Shown here in pieces: positions 1 through 7,690 of a DNA stretch of 45,976 nucleotides. The stretch covers positions 1 to 45,976 of the forward strand of contig CAIYUV010000203.1 of assembly GCA_903929475.1 (NCBI GenBank). The letters are read 5' to 3'. Origin of the DNA: an uncultured Spartobacteria bacterium (GTDB lineage: Bacteria; Verrucomicrobiota; Verrucomicrobiia; Chthoniobacterales; Chthoniobacteraceae). A model generated the notes under the pieces. The model searched no databases and was not told the origin of the DNA. It saw only the letters and a list, made by a program, of their open reading frames with translations. Position 1 is the stretch's first letter. Every line of letters begins with the position of its first letter. Made by a program: the position numbers and the translations under genes.

Positions 1-1070
1 CTAACGGCCCGCTCATCGCAAATTCATCACCAGCAAGAACGGGAATATCTCGGGGTAAAAACCATGTCGTCCGTGTCGGCTTCGTCGCGCTCACCGACTG
101 CGCGCCACTCGTCATGGCGCAGGAACTCGGCCTTTTTGAAAAGCACGGACTCGATGTGCAACTGACCCGCGAGTCCGGCTGGGCGACGATCCGTGGAAAG
201 ATTCTTTATGGTGAACTTGATGCAGCACACGCGCCAGGGGGCATGGTCTTCGCAACCACACTGGGCCTTGGTTGCGCACCGACGCAGTGCCTCACGGCGC
301 TTGTGCTGAATCTGCACGGCAACGCCATCGTGCTCTCGCAGCGCCTGCATCGCGCTGGTGTGCGTGACGGGCATACGCTGCGCGAGCACATCCGCCGCAA
401 GCGCGAGCGAATCACGCTCGGCGTGGTCTATCACTGGTCTTCGCACAATGTGATCCTGCGCGAATGGCTCCGCTCGCACGGGATCGATCCGGAGCGCGAC
501 GTGGAAATCGTCATTGTCCCTCCATCGCAAGTCTTCGCAAATCTCCGTGCCGGCCACCTGGATGGATACTGCGTCGGCGAGCCGTGGGCCTCGATGGCCG
601 TGATGAATCGCAGCGGCTGGGTCGTCGCCCGCAGCGCGGAACTCGCACCGTTGCATCCTGAAAAAGTGCTCATGGTCCACGCCGCATACGCCGCTCGCGC
701 ACACGACGAGCATCTCGCGCTTGTGGCCGCATTGTTCGAATCCTGCGATTACTGCGATTTGCCGGAAAACCGCGCACATCTCGTCGAAGTCCTCTCTCGT
801 CCCGGCTGCGTGAACGTTCCCGCAGAAGCGCTCCAAATGTCCATGAGCGCTCACTACGACTACGGCTACGGGCGCGTGGAACAATGTCCCGGCTTCAATC
901 TTTTTGCGCGTGAAAACGCAAACGAGCCTACGACCGAAAAAGCCCGATGGGTGCTCGACGGTCTGGTTCGCGCAGGTCTCGCCGGGCCGTCACCCGCCGA
1001 CCTCGCTGGGCGCTGCTTCCGCGCCGACCTGCACGCCGCCGCGCGCACACACATTCCAACTCTTGTTTGA
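1..1070 (+). CDS. nasS: NrtA/NasS-like nitrate-binding protein, 5' truncated by window edge
   Basis: A periplasmic-binding-fold protein of the NrtA/CmpA/NasS nitrate-bicarbonate family. The frame is open to the first base, so the true start lies upstream; the first in-frame ATG (114) is internal, because the family's opening strand (VGFVALTDCAPLV) is encoded before it at about 75-113. The motif YCVGEPW near 568-588 is the conserved ligand-site loop also present in the next gene. No signal peptide is visible in the part seen. An NrtA-like protein directly before a Tat-exported NrtA suggests the cytoplasmic nitrate sensor NasS, which in proteobacteria holds the ANTAR antiterminator NasT; nasT is not in the window. 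The gap to nrtA is 20 bp. The family call is firm; sensor versus second binding protein is inference. Confidence 0.75.
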   Translation, partial: NGPLIANSSPARTGISRGKNHVVRVGFVALTDCAPLVMAQELGLFEKHGLDVQLTRESGWATIRGKILYGELDAAHAPGGMVFATTLGLGCAPTQCLTALVLNLHGNAIVLSQRLHRAGVRDGHTLREHIRRKRERITLGVVYHWSSHNVILREWLRSHGIDPERDVEIVIVPPSQVFANLRAGHLDGYCVGEPWASMAVMNRSGWVVARSAELAPLHPEKVLMVHAAYAARAHDEHLALVAALFESCDYCDLPENRAHLVEVLSRPGCVNVPAEALQMSMSAHYDYGYGRVEQCPGFNLFARENANEPTTEKARWVLDGLVRAGLAGPSPADLAGRCFRADLHAAARTHIPTLV

Positions 1071-1090
1071 ACACTCAACCAACGCACACC

Positions 1091-2362
1091 ATGAACAAAT
1101 CACACACCACACGCAGAACCTTCCTCCGTCGCACCGCCATCGCCACCTTGTTTGCGGGATTGCCGAAAGGCTGGCTCGGCTCGACCTACGCCAGCGACGC
1201 GCCTGAGACTACTGACATCAAGCTCGGCATGATCGCGCTGACCGACTGTTCGAGCATCGTCATCGCCCACGAAAAGGGTCTTTTCAAAAAATACGGTATC
1301 AACTCGACGGTCAGCAAAGGAGCAAGCTGGGCGGCGATTCGCGATTCGCTCGGCAACGGCGATATTCAGGCCACGCACATGCTGCTCGGTATGCCCATCG
1401 CCAGCACGATGGGGCTCGGCGGCGCGCCCAAAAAACCAATGGTCGTGCCGTGGATCATGAATCGCAACGGACAGGCGATCACTTTGAAAAAGGAACTTGC
1501 CGGTAAAGTGGCAGATGACCCGAAGGCGCTGAAGCCGCTCGTGGATGCAGCGAAGGCCGGCGGCACGCCGATGACATTTGCAATGACGTTTCCGCCCGGC
1601 ACTCACGCGATGTGGTTGCGCTACTGGCTCGCCGCGGGCGGCATCCACCCGGGTGACGCCGCAGGCGCTGGCGCAGACATTTCACTCATCACGATCCCGC
1701 CGCCGCAGATGGTGGCAAACATGAAGGTCGGCAAGATGGACGGCTATTGCGTGGGCGAGCCGTGGAATGCGCGCGCCATCGCGGAGGAGATCGGTTTTAC
1801 CGCGATCACCACGCAGGGCATCTGGAAGGATCACCCGGAAAAAGTTTGCGCGTTCACGGAGGAGTTCGCCGGCAAAAACCCGAAGACAGTAAAGGCCGTG
1901 CTCAAGGCGCTGCACGAGGCGAGCGTGTGGCTCGACAAAATGGAAAACCGCGAGGAGCAGGCGAAAATCGTGAGCGCGGCGACCTACATCAACTGCCCGC
2001 CGGAAACGATCCTCGGTCGCTTGCAGGGCAAATACATCATGGGCGACGGGCGCAAATTTAAAGACCCGAACTACATGATGTTTAGCGACAGGAACTGCAA
2101 CTACCCGCAGGCAAAATTTGCGAAGTGGTGGCTCACGCAGCTCCGCCGATGGGGCTTCACCGCAGGCGCGCCGGAATACGAGGCGGTGGCAAAGCAGGTC
2201 ATGCGCGGCGACATTTACGAAGAGGCGATGAAGGAACTCGGCATCAAGGGCCGCATCGCTGACGAGACGCCGGAGACATTTTTCGACGGCGGTAAATTTG
2301 ACCCCAAGGGCGACATGGAAGCCTACGCCGCGAGCTTTGCAGTCAAGAGTCTCAAATCCTAA
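1091..2362 (+). CDS. nrtA: Nitrate ABC transporter substrate-binding protein NrtA (Tat-exported)
   Basis: Periplasmic nitrate/nitrite-binding component of the NrtABCD importer, 423 aa. The ATG at 1091 gives a typical Tat leader: RRTFLRR at residues 8-14, then a short hydrophobic stretch and a cut near Ala-Ser-Asp around residue 36. Longer in-frame starts upstream would bury this signal and run into the previous gene. The mature part opens with IKLGMIALTDC, the family signature, and carries YCVGEPW at about 219-225. Homology to the preceding NasS-like gene is evident in both motifs. nrtB follows after 3 bp, so translation is probably coupled. Some CmpA proteins bind bicarbonate instead; the surrounding nitrate and nitrite reductases favour nitrate. 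Confidence 0.9.
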   Translation: MNKSHTTRRTFLRRTAIATLFAGLPKGWLGSTYASDAPETTDIKLGMIALTDCSSIVIAHEKGLFKKYGINSTVSKGASWAAIRDSLGNGDIQATHMLLGMPIASTMGLGGAPKKPMVVPWIMNRNGQAITLKKELAGKVADDPKALKPLVDAAKAGGTPMTFAMTFPPGTHAMWLRYWLAAGGIHPGDAAGAGADISLITIPPPQMVANMKVGKMDGYCVGEPWNARAIAEEIGFTAITTQGIWKDHPEKVCAFTEEFAGKNPKTVKAVLKALHEASVWLDKMENREEQAKIVSAATYINCPPETILGRLQGKYIMGDGRKFKDPNYMMFSDRNCNYPQAKFAKWWLTQLRRWGFTAGAPEYEAVAKQVMRGDIYEEAMKELGIKGRIADETPETFFDGGKFDPKGDMEAYAASFAVKSLKS

Positions 2363-2365
2363 AAC

Positions 2366-3250
2366 ATGGATTTCATCAAACGCTACAAACTCGACAGTCT
2401 GCTGCTTCCGCTCATCGGCCTTGGTGGATTCCTGCTGCTCTGGCTCATCATCGCGGGACGCATCGAGACACGAAAGACCGTGGACGAATTTGGCGACCCG
2501 GTGACGAAGAGTGTGAAGACAGGCATCTCGCCCGATTTGCCGACGCCCTCCGAAGCATGGAAGGCAAGCAAGCCGTATATCACCGAGCCATTTGCCAAAC
2601 GCGGCGAACTGGATCAGGGCATCCTCGCTTTCACGAAGCTCTCGCTGAGCCTCGTGATGCAGGGATACTTCATCGCGCTCATCATCGGCACGCCACTCGG
2701 ATTCTGCCTCGGGCTGTCGAAGACATTCACGAAGGCGATGGATCCCATCACCCAGGTGCTGCGCCCCGTGTCGCCGCTCGCGTGGTTTCCGCTCGGTCTC
2801 GTGTTGTTCAGCTCCGTGAAATTGATGGATGGCGGTGGAAAGACCGTTTTTGGAGCAAGCGATGCGGCGGCGCTATTTACCATCGCAGTCTGTTCGATGT
2901 GGCCCGCCGTGATGAACACCGCCGTGGGTGTTCGCGCTGTGCCGCAGGATTACTTGAACGTCGCGAAAGTGCTCAAGCTGTCGCGTGCCAAGACGCTCTT
3001 CAAAGTGCTCCTGCCGGCGACGCTGCCCTATATGTTCACCGGCTTCCGCCTTTCGCTCGGCATCGCATGGCTCGTCATCGTTGCAGTGGAAATGCTCACC
3101 GGCCGCCCCGGAGTCGGCGGCTTTCTTTGGCAGGAATACAACGCGGGCAGCTACTCGCGAATCATCCTCTGCATCCTCACCATCGGCATCGTCGGCCTCT
3201 TGCTCGACCGCCTGATGTCGCTCGTGGAATCCCGATTCAAAACCGCTTAA
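2366..3250 (+). CDS. nrtB: Nitrate ABC transporter permease NrtB
   Basis: Inner-membrane permease of the NrtABCD importer, 294 aa. There is an N-terminal membrane anchor (about residues 9-29), a polar periplasmic stretch (30-85), then the BPD_transp_1 core with about five further helices. The EAA loop that docks the ATPases is visible around residues 193-215 (YLNVAKVLKLSR through the LPATLPY motif). The ATG at 2366 lies 3 bp after nrtA. The ATPase genes would normally follow at once but are separated by a 640-bp insertion containing an opposite-strand gene. The stop at 3248-3250 is followed within 8 bp by the first repeat of that insertion. Confidence 0.9.
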   Translation: MDFIKRYKLDSLLLPLIGLGGFLLLWLIIAGRIETRKTVDEFGDPVTKSVKTGISPDLPTPSEAWKASKPYITEPFAKRGELDQGILAFTKLSLSLVMQGYFIALIIGTPLGFCLGLSKTFTKAMDPITQVLRPVSPLAWFPLGLVLFSSVKLMDGGGKTVFGASDAAALFTIAVCSMWPAVMNTAVGVRAVPQDYLNVAKVLKLSRAKTLFKVLLPATLPYMFTGFRLSLGIAWLVIVAVEMLTGRPGVGGFLWQEYNAGSYSRIILCILTIGIVGLLLDRLMSLVESRFKTA

Positions 3251-3257
3251 TTTATGA

Positions 3258-3286
3258 CCTCACGCAAAGACGCAAAGACGCAAAGG
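3258..3286 (+). repeat. Decamer-type repeat, left arm (CCTCACGCAAAGACGC...)
   Basis: Built from 10-bp steps of the word ACGCAAAG. It is nearly the exact reverse complement of the copies at 3363-3392 and 3852-3881 (two adjacent differences, AA against GG), and matches the copy at 24776-24804 in the same orientation. With 3363-3391 it forms a long stem around 76 bp whose centre holds an imperfect palindrome, ATGCACGCAATTGC and GAGTGTGCAT. It begins 8 bp after the nrtB stop. Confidence 0.85.
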
Positions 3287-3362
3287 ATTCCGTTGCGGAG
3301 CCATTCCGTGAAATCGGACGTTTATGCACGCAATTGCGAGTGTGCATCGAAAAACGAAAGCC

Positions 3363-3392
3363 TCTTTGCGTCTCCGCGTCTTTGCGTGAGGC
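3363..3392 (-). repeat. Decamer-type repeat, middle copy
   Basis: Thirty bases identical to 3852-3881 in direct orientation (TCTTTGCGTCTCCGCGTC and on), and inverted relative to 3258-3286. Together with the 3852 copy it flanks the GxxExxY gene as perfect direct repeats 489 bp apart. Confidence 0.9.
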
Positions 3393-3421
3393 AAAATTCA
3401 CGGTCACAGTCCCTGCACGGC

Positions 3422-3805
3422 TCACTCTTCAAGACCGTTCACCACACGCTTGATGCCATTTTTGAGGAGCACTTCGCCGAAATTGATGAGCAACCCGAGT
3501 CGGCAATCTTTCAAGCGAAGATAAGTCAGCAATTGCTTGCCAGCGACCGCAGGCAGAACCTCGACCGACTTCAATTCCACGATGAACTTCCCCTCGATGA
3601 TGAGGTCCGCGCGAAAGCCCTCATCGAACGTGATGTCATCATACTGAATCGGCACGGGAACCTGTCTCTCTACCTGCAAGCCGCGCTTCCGCAATTCATG
3701 GGCAAGCGCGACTTCATAGACGGTTTCGAGAAGCCCCGGCCCTGTCTTGGTGTGAACGCGGAGGGCAGCATCAACGACGGTAGTAGCGATTTCATTTTCA
3801 GTCAT
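3422..3805 (-). CDS. GxxExxY protein (PD-(D/E)XK-like, PDDEXK_3 family), inserted in nrt operon
   Basis: A 127-aa protein of the GxxExxY family. The family name motif is seen as GPGLLETVY at about residues 22-30, and the nuclease-like core as FRADLIIEGKFIVELKSVE (about 63-81), where D65, E78 and K80 fit a PD-(D/E)XK-type active site. No function is established for the family. It lies on the opposite strand between nrtB and nrtC, which in all other nrt operons known to me are adjacent, and is bracketed by 30-bp perfect direct repeats, with a third inverted copy to the left. This arrangement suggests a one-gene cassette that was inserted as a unit. There is no transposase. Confidence 0.85.
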   Translation of the reverse strand: MTENEIATTVVDAALRVHTKTGPGLLETVYEVALAHELRKRGLQVERQVPVPIQYDDITFDEGFRADLIIEGKFIVELKSVEVLPAVAGKQLLTYLRLKDCRLGLLINFGEVLLKNGIKRVVNGLEE

Positions 3806-3851
3806 ACGCCGCCGCTTCTGCCCCAGTCACGAACGACGTGCGAATCGAAAT

Positions 3852-3881
3852 TCTTTGCGTCTCCGCGTCTTTGCGTGAGGC
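3852..3881 (-). repeat. Decamer-type repeat, right copy, ending 10 bp before nrtC
   Basis: Identical over 30 bp to 3363-3392. It ends 10 bp before the nrtC ATG, so it forms the immediate upstream region of nrtC and has replaced whatever leader or coupling once joined nrtB to nrtC. No clear Shine-Dalgarno other than GTGAGG is left. Confidence 0.9.
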
Positions 3882-3891
3882 CCACACCATC

Positions 3892-4815
3892 ATGTCTCTC
3901 TTAGAAATCGAACGCGCATTCAAAGGATACGGCCCGAAGTGGAACCGCACGGAGGTTCTGTCGGACATCAACATCGAGGTGGAGCAGGGCGAGTTCGTCG
4001 CGATTGTCGGATTTTCCGGCGCGGGAAAGACGACGCTCATCAATCTGCTCAGCGGACTCATCGCGCCAGACAAGGGTGCGGCGCGATTCGAGGGCAAGCC
4101 GATCACGGGGCCGGGACCAGAGCGCGGGATCGTGTTTCAAAACTACAGCCTGCTGCCGTGGCTCACGGTGCATGAAAACATCGCCCTCGCCGTGGATCAG
4201 ATCTTCCCGCAGTGGACGCCCGCGCAGCGCAAGCAGCAGGTGGAAAAATACATCGCCCTCGTGAATCTCACACCAGCAGCGGGTAAGCTGCCGCGCGAAC
4301 TTTCCGGCGGGATGCGCCAGCGCGTGGCCGTGGCTCGCGCGCTCGCGACGGGGCCGCGCGTGCTGCTGCTCGACGAACCGCTCAGCGCGCTCGATGCGCT
4401 CACGCGCGCAAACCTCCAGGACGAGGTCACGCGCATCAAGCGCGAGGACGACACGACGATCGTGCTCATCACGAATGATCCCGACGAGGCGCTCCTCCTC
4501 GCGGATCGAGTCATCCCGCTCACTGCGGGACCGAACGCCACGCTCGGCATGTCCATTCCGATCACGATCCCGCGCCCGCGCGATCGCAAGACGATCGCGG
4601 ATCATCCGGACTTCAAACGCATCCGCCTCGAACTCGTCGAGTATCTGCTCAAGAGCGCGCACAACAGGAAGACCACGCTCGACAAGAAACTCGTGCTGCC
4701 GGACATCGAGCCGGAGGACATCTCCGTGTCGCGTCCGCCATTCGGATGGTCGGGACGGCGCGGGCCGATCCGTCGCAGTGAGATCAAAACTGCGGAAGTG
4801 GAGGTAGAGAAATGA
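3892..4815 (+). CDS. nrtC: Nitrate ABC transporter ATPase NrtC, with Asn in the H-loop
   Basis: Cytoplasmic ATPase of the nitrate importer, 307 aa. Walker A is GFSGAGKTT from residue 40, Q-loop FQNYSLLPW, signature LSGGMRQR, Walker B LLLDEP with D161/E162. The H-loop reads ITNDPDEA, so the switch histidine is Asn195, unlike NrtD. It lacks the C-terminal NrtA-like domain of cyanobacterial NrtC; instead there is a basic tail of about 60 residues. The start at 3892 is chosen because the more upstream frame runs through the repeat. It overlaps nrtD by 4 bp (ATGA). NrtC and NrtD probably form a heterodimer under NrtB. Confidence 0.9.
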   Translation: MSLLEIERAFKGYGPKWNRTEVLSDINIEVEQGEFVAIVGFSGAGKTTLINLLSGLIAPDKGAARFEGKPITGPGPERGIVFQNYSLLPWLTVHENIALAVDQIFPQWTPAQRKQQVEKYIALVNLTPAAGKLPRELSGGMRQRVAVARALATGPRVLLLDEPLSALDALTRANLQDEVTRIKREDDTTIVLITNDPDEALLLADRVIPLTAGPNATLGMSIPITIPRPRDRKTIADHPDFKRIRLELVEYLLKSAHNRKTTLDKKLVLPDIEPEDISVSRPPFGWSGRRGPIRRSEIKTAEVEVEK

Positions 4816-5645
4816 GCGCCTACTGCGAACTTTCACAGCTCGGCAAGACGTATTCCTCGCCGAAAGGACCGGCGATCATCGTGAAGGACTTCAACCTCAA
4901 GATTCAGAAGGGCGAATTCGTCTGCCTCATCGGCCACTCCGGCTGCGGCAAGAGCACCGTGCTCTCGATGGTCGCGGGCCTCAGCAGTGTCACCGATGGC
5001 GGCATCATTCTCGCAGGAAAGGAACTCACCGGACCCGGACCGGATCGCGGCATGGTTTTTCAATCACCGTCGCTGCTCCCGTGGATGTCGGCGTTTGAGA
5101 ATGTGATGCTCGGCATCAACCAGGTCTTCTACACCGCAAGCAAGGACGAGCGGCGGCAGATCGCCGAGTATTACCTCACCGTCGTCGGCCTCGGCGAAGC
5201 GATGCACAAGCGGCCTGCGGAACTTTCACAGGGCATGCGCCAGCGCGTCGGCATTGCGCGCGCCTTTGCGCTGAAACCGCGGATGCTGCTGCTCGACGAG
5301 CCGTTCGGCATGCTCGACGCGCTCACGCGTTACGAACTGCAGCAGGTGCTCCTTTCGCTGTGGCGCAAGGAGCGCATCACCGCGCTCATGGTCACGCACG
5401 ACGTGGACGAGTCGCTGTTTCTCTCGGATCGCGTCGTGTGCATGACGGACGGCCCCGAGGCGACCATCGGCGACATCGTGCCGGTGAATTTTCCGCGTCC
5501 GCGCGAGCGCAAGGCAATCATGGAGCACGCGGACTACGCGCCACTGCGCTCGCGGCTCATCAATTTCCTCGAAGTCGGCGCGCACGAGCGCATCCCTTAT
5601 GCAGCACCCGTAGCTCAGCAGTTGTCCACCGTCGCAGCCTTCTGA
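4812..5645 (+). CDS. nrtD: Nitrate ABC transporter ATPase NrtD
   Basis: Second ATPase of the importer, 277 aa. Walker A GHSGCGKST, Q-loop FQSPSLLPW, signature LSQGMRQR (second Gly of the usual LSGG replaced by Gln), Walker B LLLDEP and a canonical H-loop MVTHDVDES with His196. So the ATP sites in an NrtC-NrtD dimer would be unequal. It starts inside the nrtC stop codon (ATGA). A 210-bp spacer with inverted repeats separates it from the porin gene. Confidence 0.92.
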   Translation: MSAYCELSQLGKTYSSPKGPAIIVKDFNLKIQKGEFVCLIGHSGCGKSTVLSMVAGLSSVTDGGIILAGKELTGPGPDRGMVFQSPSLLPWMSAFENVMLGINQVFYTASKDERRQIAEYYLTVVGLGEAMHKRPAELSQGMRQRVGIARAFALKPRMLLLDEPFGMLDALTRYELQQVLLSLWRKERITALMVTHDVDESLFLSDRVVCMTDGPEATIGDIVPVNFPRPRERKAIMEHADYAPLRSRLINFLEVGAHERIPYAAPVAQQLSTVAAF

Positions 5646-5737
5646 ACCCAATTTCATCCAAACAACAAACCGCCATATTTTGACAACGAAAACGACTACA
5701 CACATCGCCACACTGCCGATACGAGGACATCAACCAA

Positions 5738-5801
5738 GGTGCGGTTCTTGGCAATTTTCGCTAAGCCCTGAAAATACGGAGCGACTACTTTTCACCGCAC
5801 C
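5738..5801 (+). promoter_or_regulatory. Possible structured leader before the porin gene
   Basis: An 8-bp perfect inverted repeat, GGTGCGGT (5738-5745) and ACCGCACC (5794-5801), encloses a smaller hairpin CUUGGC/GCUAAG (5747-5765, one G-U pair). It lies in the 210-bp gap between nrtD and the porin. It could be a leader RNA fold or an operator; no known class is recognised. Confidence 0.3.
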
Positions 5802-5855
5802 GACAAGGGCGTGTAAAAAACCTTTTCACCCGGAACAACAACACAACCATAACCA

Positions 5856-7301
5856 ATGAAACCAAACCTGACACCACACATCACCTCACTGTTTGCCGCC
5901 GCCCTCTTCGCCGGCAACGCTATCGCAGGAACTGCAACAGCTCCTGCTCCACAAAAATCTGATCCACTGCCGCTGCTCTCGTTTTGCGACGGCAAGATTG
6001 TCTTCGACGTGCAGGAACGCCTGCGCTGGGAAATCCGCGAAAATAACTTCGACTTCAATGACGGCGCTCGCGCCCTCACCGATGACAATTGGTTTGAGCA
6101 GCGCTTCCGCATCGGCATCACACTCAAGCCGACGGACTGGCTGAAAATCTACGCGCAGGCGCAGGACAGCCGTGAATGGCTCAGCGACCGCGCCGACATC
6201 CCCGGATTGATCGGTGCCGAGGGTGACGATACTTTCGACCTGCGTCAGGCCTACATCGAAATCGGCAATACGAAGGAAATTCCGTGGGGCATAAAAATCG
6301 GCAGGCAGGTGCTCTCGTTTGGCGATGAGCGGCTCGTCGGTGCTTCCGAGTGGAACAACATCGCGCGCACTTTCGACGCAGTGAAGCTCAGTTACAAAGC
6401 CGCAGACTGGAGCATTGATGCCTTCGGTTCCAGCGTGGTTGTGCCAGAGAACGGCAGCTACAACCAAAGCGATCTTTTTAATGGCAACGAAACCAAGCGC
6501 GAACAGGTCTTCAGCGGCCTGTATTTTTCCACCACGGCCATCCCGGTGCAGACCACGGACCTATACGCATTCCATCTGCATGAGAATTTCCCGACCACGA
6601 CCACGAACTTCCTCACCCTCGGCGTGCGCGTGAAATCCAAGCCCGGCGTATTTGCATCTGCGCAGGCCAGTGGACTCAGCAAGGACGGCAAGGCCACGGT
6701 TGCACCAGTAGCTACGAAGCCGGTGGGCTTTGATTACGATGCCGAGTTCGCATTCCAGACCGGCGAGGTAAAAGACAAGGATCTTACCGCATTCGCAGTT
6801 CATGCGGGTGTCGGCTACACGTTCGACACGGCGTTGATGCCGCGCCTCGGCATCGAATATAATTACGGATCCGGTGATAAGGATCCGACTGACAGTGACA
6901 CCGAGACATTCCAAAATCTCTTTCCGACGAACCACAAATTCTACGGCCAGATGGATGTTTTTTCGTGGCAGAACATGCACGACCTCGGTGTGAACTTCAA
7001 ATGTGAGCCGACTAAAAAGCTGGGCCTGAAAGCCGAGTATCACGCCTTCTGGCTCGCGAGCACAGACGACTCATGGTATCGGGCAAACGGAGTCGCCACC
7101 GTCCGACCGCTCACGCCTGCCGCCCGTGCAGCAAGCAACTATGCGGGTTCCGAGGTGGACGTTACCGCCACCTACGCAGCGACGAAATGGCTGACCTTTG
7201 AAGCTGGCTACAGCCACTTCTGGGCTGGCGATTATCTCGCCGACACAGGCCCGAGCGACGACGCGGACTTCGGCTACTTGCAAGCCACGATCACGTTCTA
7301 A
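5856..7301 (+). CDS. Outer-membrane porin of the alginate-export (AlgE-like) family
   Basis: A 481-aa predicted outer-membrane beta barrel. The ATG at 5856 gives a signal peptide (hydrophobic 9-20, cut after GNAIA near residue 24). The mature protein shows the alginate-export domain pattern: repeated amphipathic strands such as FDVQERLRWEIRENN, the stretch IKIGRQVLSFGDERLVG (near 147-163), and a C-terminal strand ending in Phe (LQATITF), the usual insertion signal. Its position inside the nitrate operon suggests a channel for nitrate or nitrite across the outer membrane rather than alginate export. That role is inferred from context only. A hairpin with a short T-run follows at 7371. Confidence 0.8.
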   Translation: MKPNLTPHITSLFAAALFAGNAIAGTATAPAPQKSDPLPLLSFCDGKIVFDVQERLRWEIRENNFDFNDGARALTDDNWFEQRFRIGITLKPTDWLKIYAQAQDSREWLSDRADIPGLIGAEGDDTFDLRQAYIEIGNTKEIPWGIKIGRQVLSFGDERLVGASEWNNIARTFDAVKLSYKAADWSIDAFGSSVVVPENGSYNQSDLFNGNETKREQVFSGLYFSTTAIPVQTTDLYAFHLHENFPTTTTNFLTLGVRVKSKPGVFASAQASGLSKDGKATVAPVATKPVGFDYDAEFAFQTGEVKDKDLTAFAVHAGVGYTFDTALMPRLGIEYNYGSGDKDPTDSDTETFQNLFPTNHKFYGQMDVFSWQNMHDLGVNFKCEPTKKLGLKAEYHAFWLASTDDSWYRANGVATVRPLTPAARAASNYAGSEVDVTATYAATKWLTFEAGYSHFWAGDYLADTGPSDDADFGYLQATITF

Positions 7302-7370
7302 AGCAACAATTCGCCGACGGCGGCGGATGCGTGCGGGAAGCTTCTTGTCTTGGGGCAGATCAGCGCATCC

Positions 7371-7393
7371 CCGCCGTTCAGGCGGCGTATTTT
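7371..7393 (+). terminator. Possible intrinsic terminator after the porin gene
   Basis: CCGCC (7371-7375), loop GTTCA, GGCGG (7381-7385), then CGTATTTT. The stem is short and the T-run impure, so this is tentative. It would separate the porin transcript from the transporter transcript. Confidence 0.4.
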
Positions 7394-7423
7394 GCACACA
7401 CAAGCTGCGCAGGCTGTGCAAAA
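7390..7423. repeat. Inverted repeat with central palindrome
   Basis: TTTTGCACA (7390-7398) is the exact reverse complement of TGTGCAAAA (7415-7423), with the palindrome CTGCGCAG between the arms. There is no T-run after the stem on either strand, so an operator or a repeat remnant is as likely as a terminator. Confidence 0.55.
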
Positions 7424-7480
7424 CTAGACACACTTTCTGAGTGCGGCGCTGCGAGGTTTGTTAAAATATTTGAGTGGGCG

Positions 7481-7496
7481 TGGGTGTGATTCGGCA
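7481..7496 (+). promoter_or_regulatory. Sigma-54-like promoter candidate upstream of the NNP transporter
   Basis: TGGGTGTGATTCGGCA has GG and GC spaced by exactly 10 bases (GG 7482-7483, GC 7494-7495), as in -24/-12 promoters. The rest of the consensus is poorly kept. It lies about 195 bp before the start codon and just upstream of a series of hairpins. Nitrogen genes are often sigma-54 dependent, but chance matches to GG-N10-GC are common. Confidence 0.25.
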
Positions 7497-7523
7497 GGTT
7501 TGTATGGTGAAAGATCACATCGC

Positions 7524-7662
7524 AGCCCTTTGTCAGCGGGCTTCTGGTGGAAGAATGAATCGCTTTCATTGTTTCCATGAATATTTCGAGACTCGTTCAT
7601 TATGCCGTAGGAGCCAAGCTGGCATCGTAGCAGCTAAGGGGGCCGCGTGCCTTTCGGGGTGC
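7524..7662 (+). promoter_or_regulatory. Structured 5' leader: five consecutive hairpins before the nitrate transporter
   Basis: Successive potential RNA hairpins: AGCCC/GGGCT (7524-7528, 7538-7542); AATGAA/TTCATT (7554-7559, 7565-7570); ATGAA/TTCAT enclosing CGA-GAC-TCG (7577-7600); ATGCC/GGCAT (7602-7606, 7621-7625); GUGCCU/GGGUGC closed by a UUCG loop (7647-7662, with G-U pairs). AATGAA of the second can also pair with TTCATT of the third, so two alternative folds exist. The 7302-7690 gap holds no gene. A nitrate-responsive leader or attenuator is plausible; it matches no riboswitch class I recognise. Confidence 0.4.
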
Positions 7663-7690
7663 ATCACAAAAACCAAAAACACACACGCTC

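Noticed and set aside
3901-4836. 311-aa - strand ORF over nrtC
   Set aside because: Antisense to an ATPase with all Walker motifs; no domain of its own.
7390-7423. Intrinsic terminator from the 9-bp inverted repeat
   Set aside because: No T-run follows the stem on either strand; the smaller hairpin at 7371 is the better candidate.
7524-7662. ANTAR (NasT) antiterminator target or known riboswitch
   Set aside because: I could not find the paired hexaloop hairpins with A1 and G4, nor the conserved core of the cobalamin, Moco, c-di-GMP or SAM classes.
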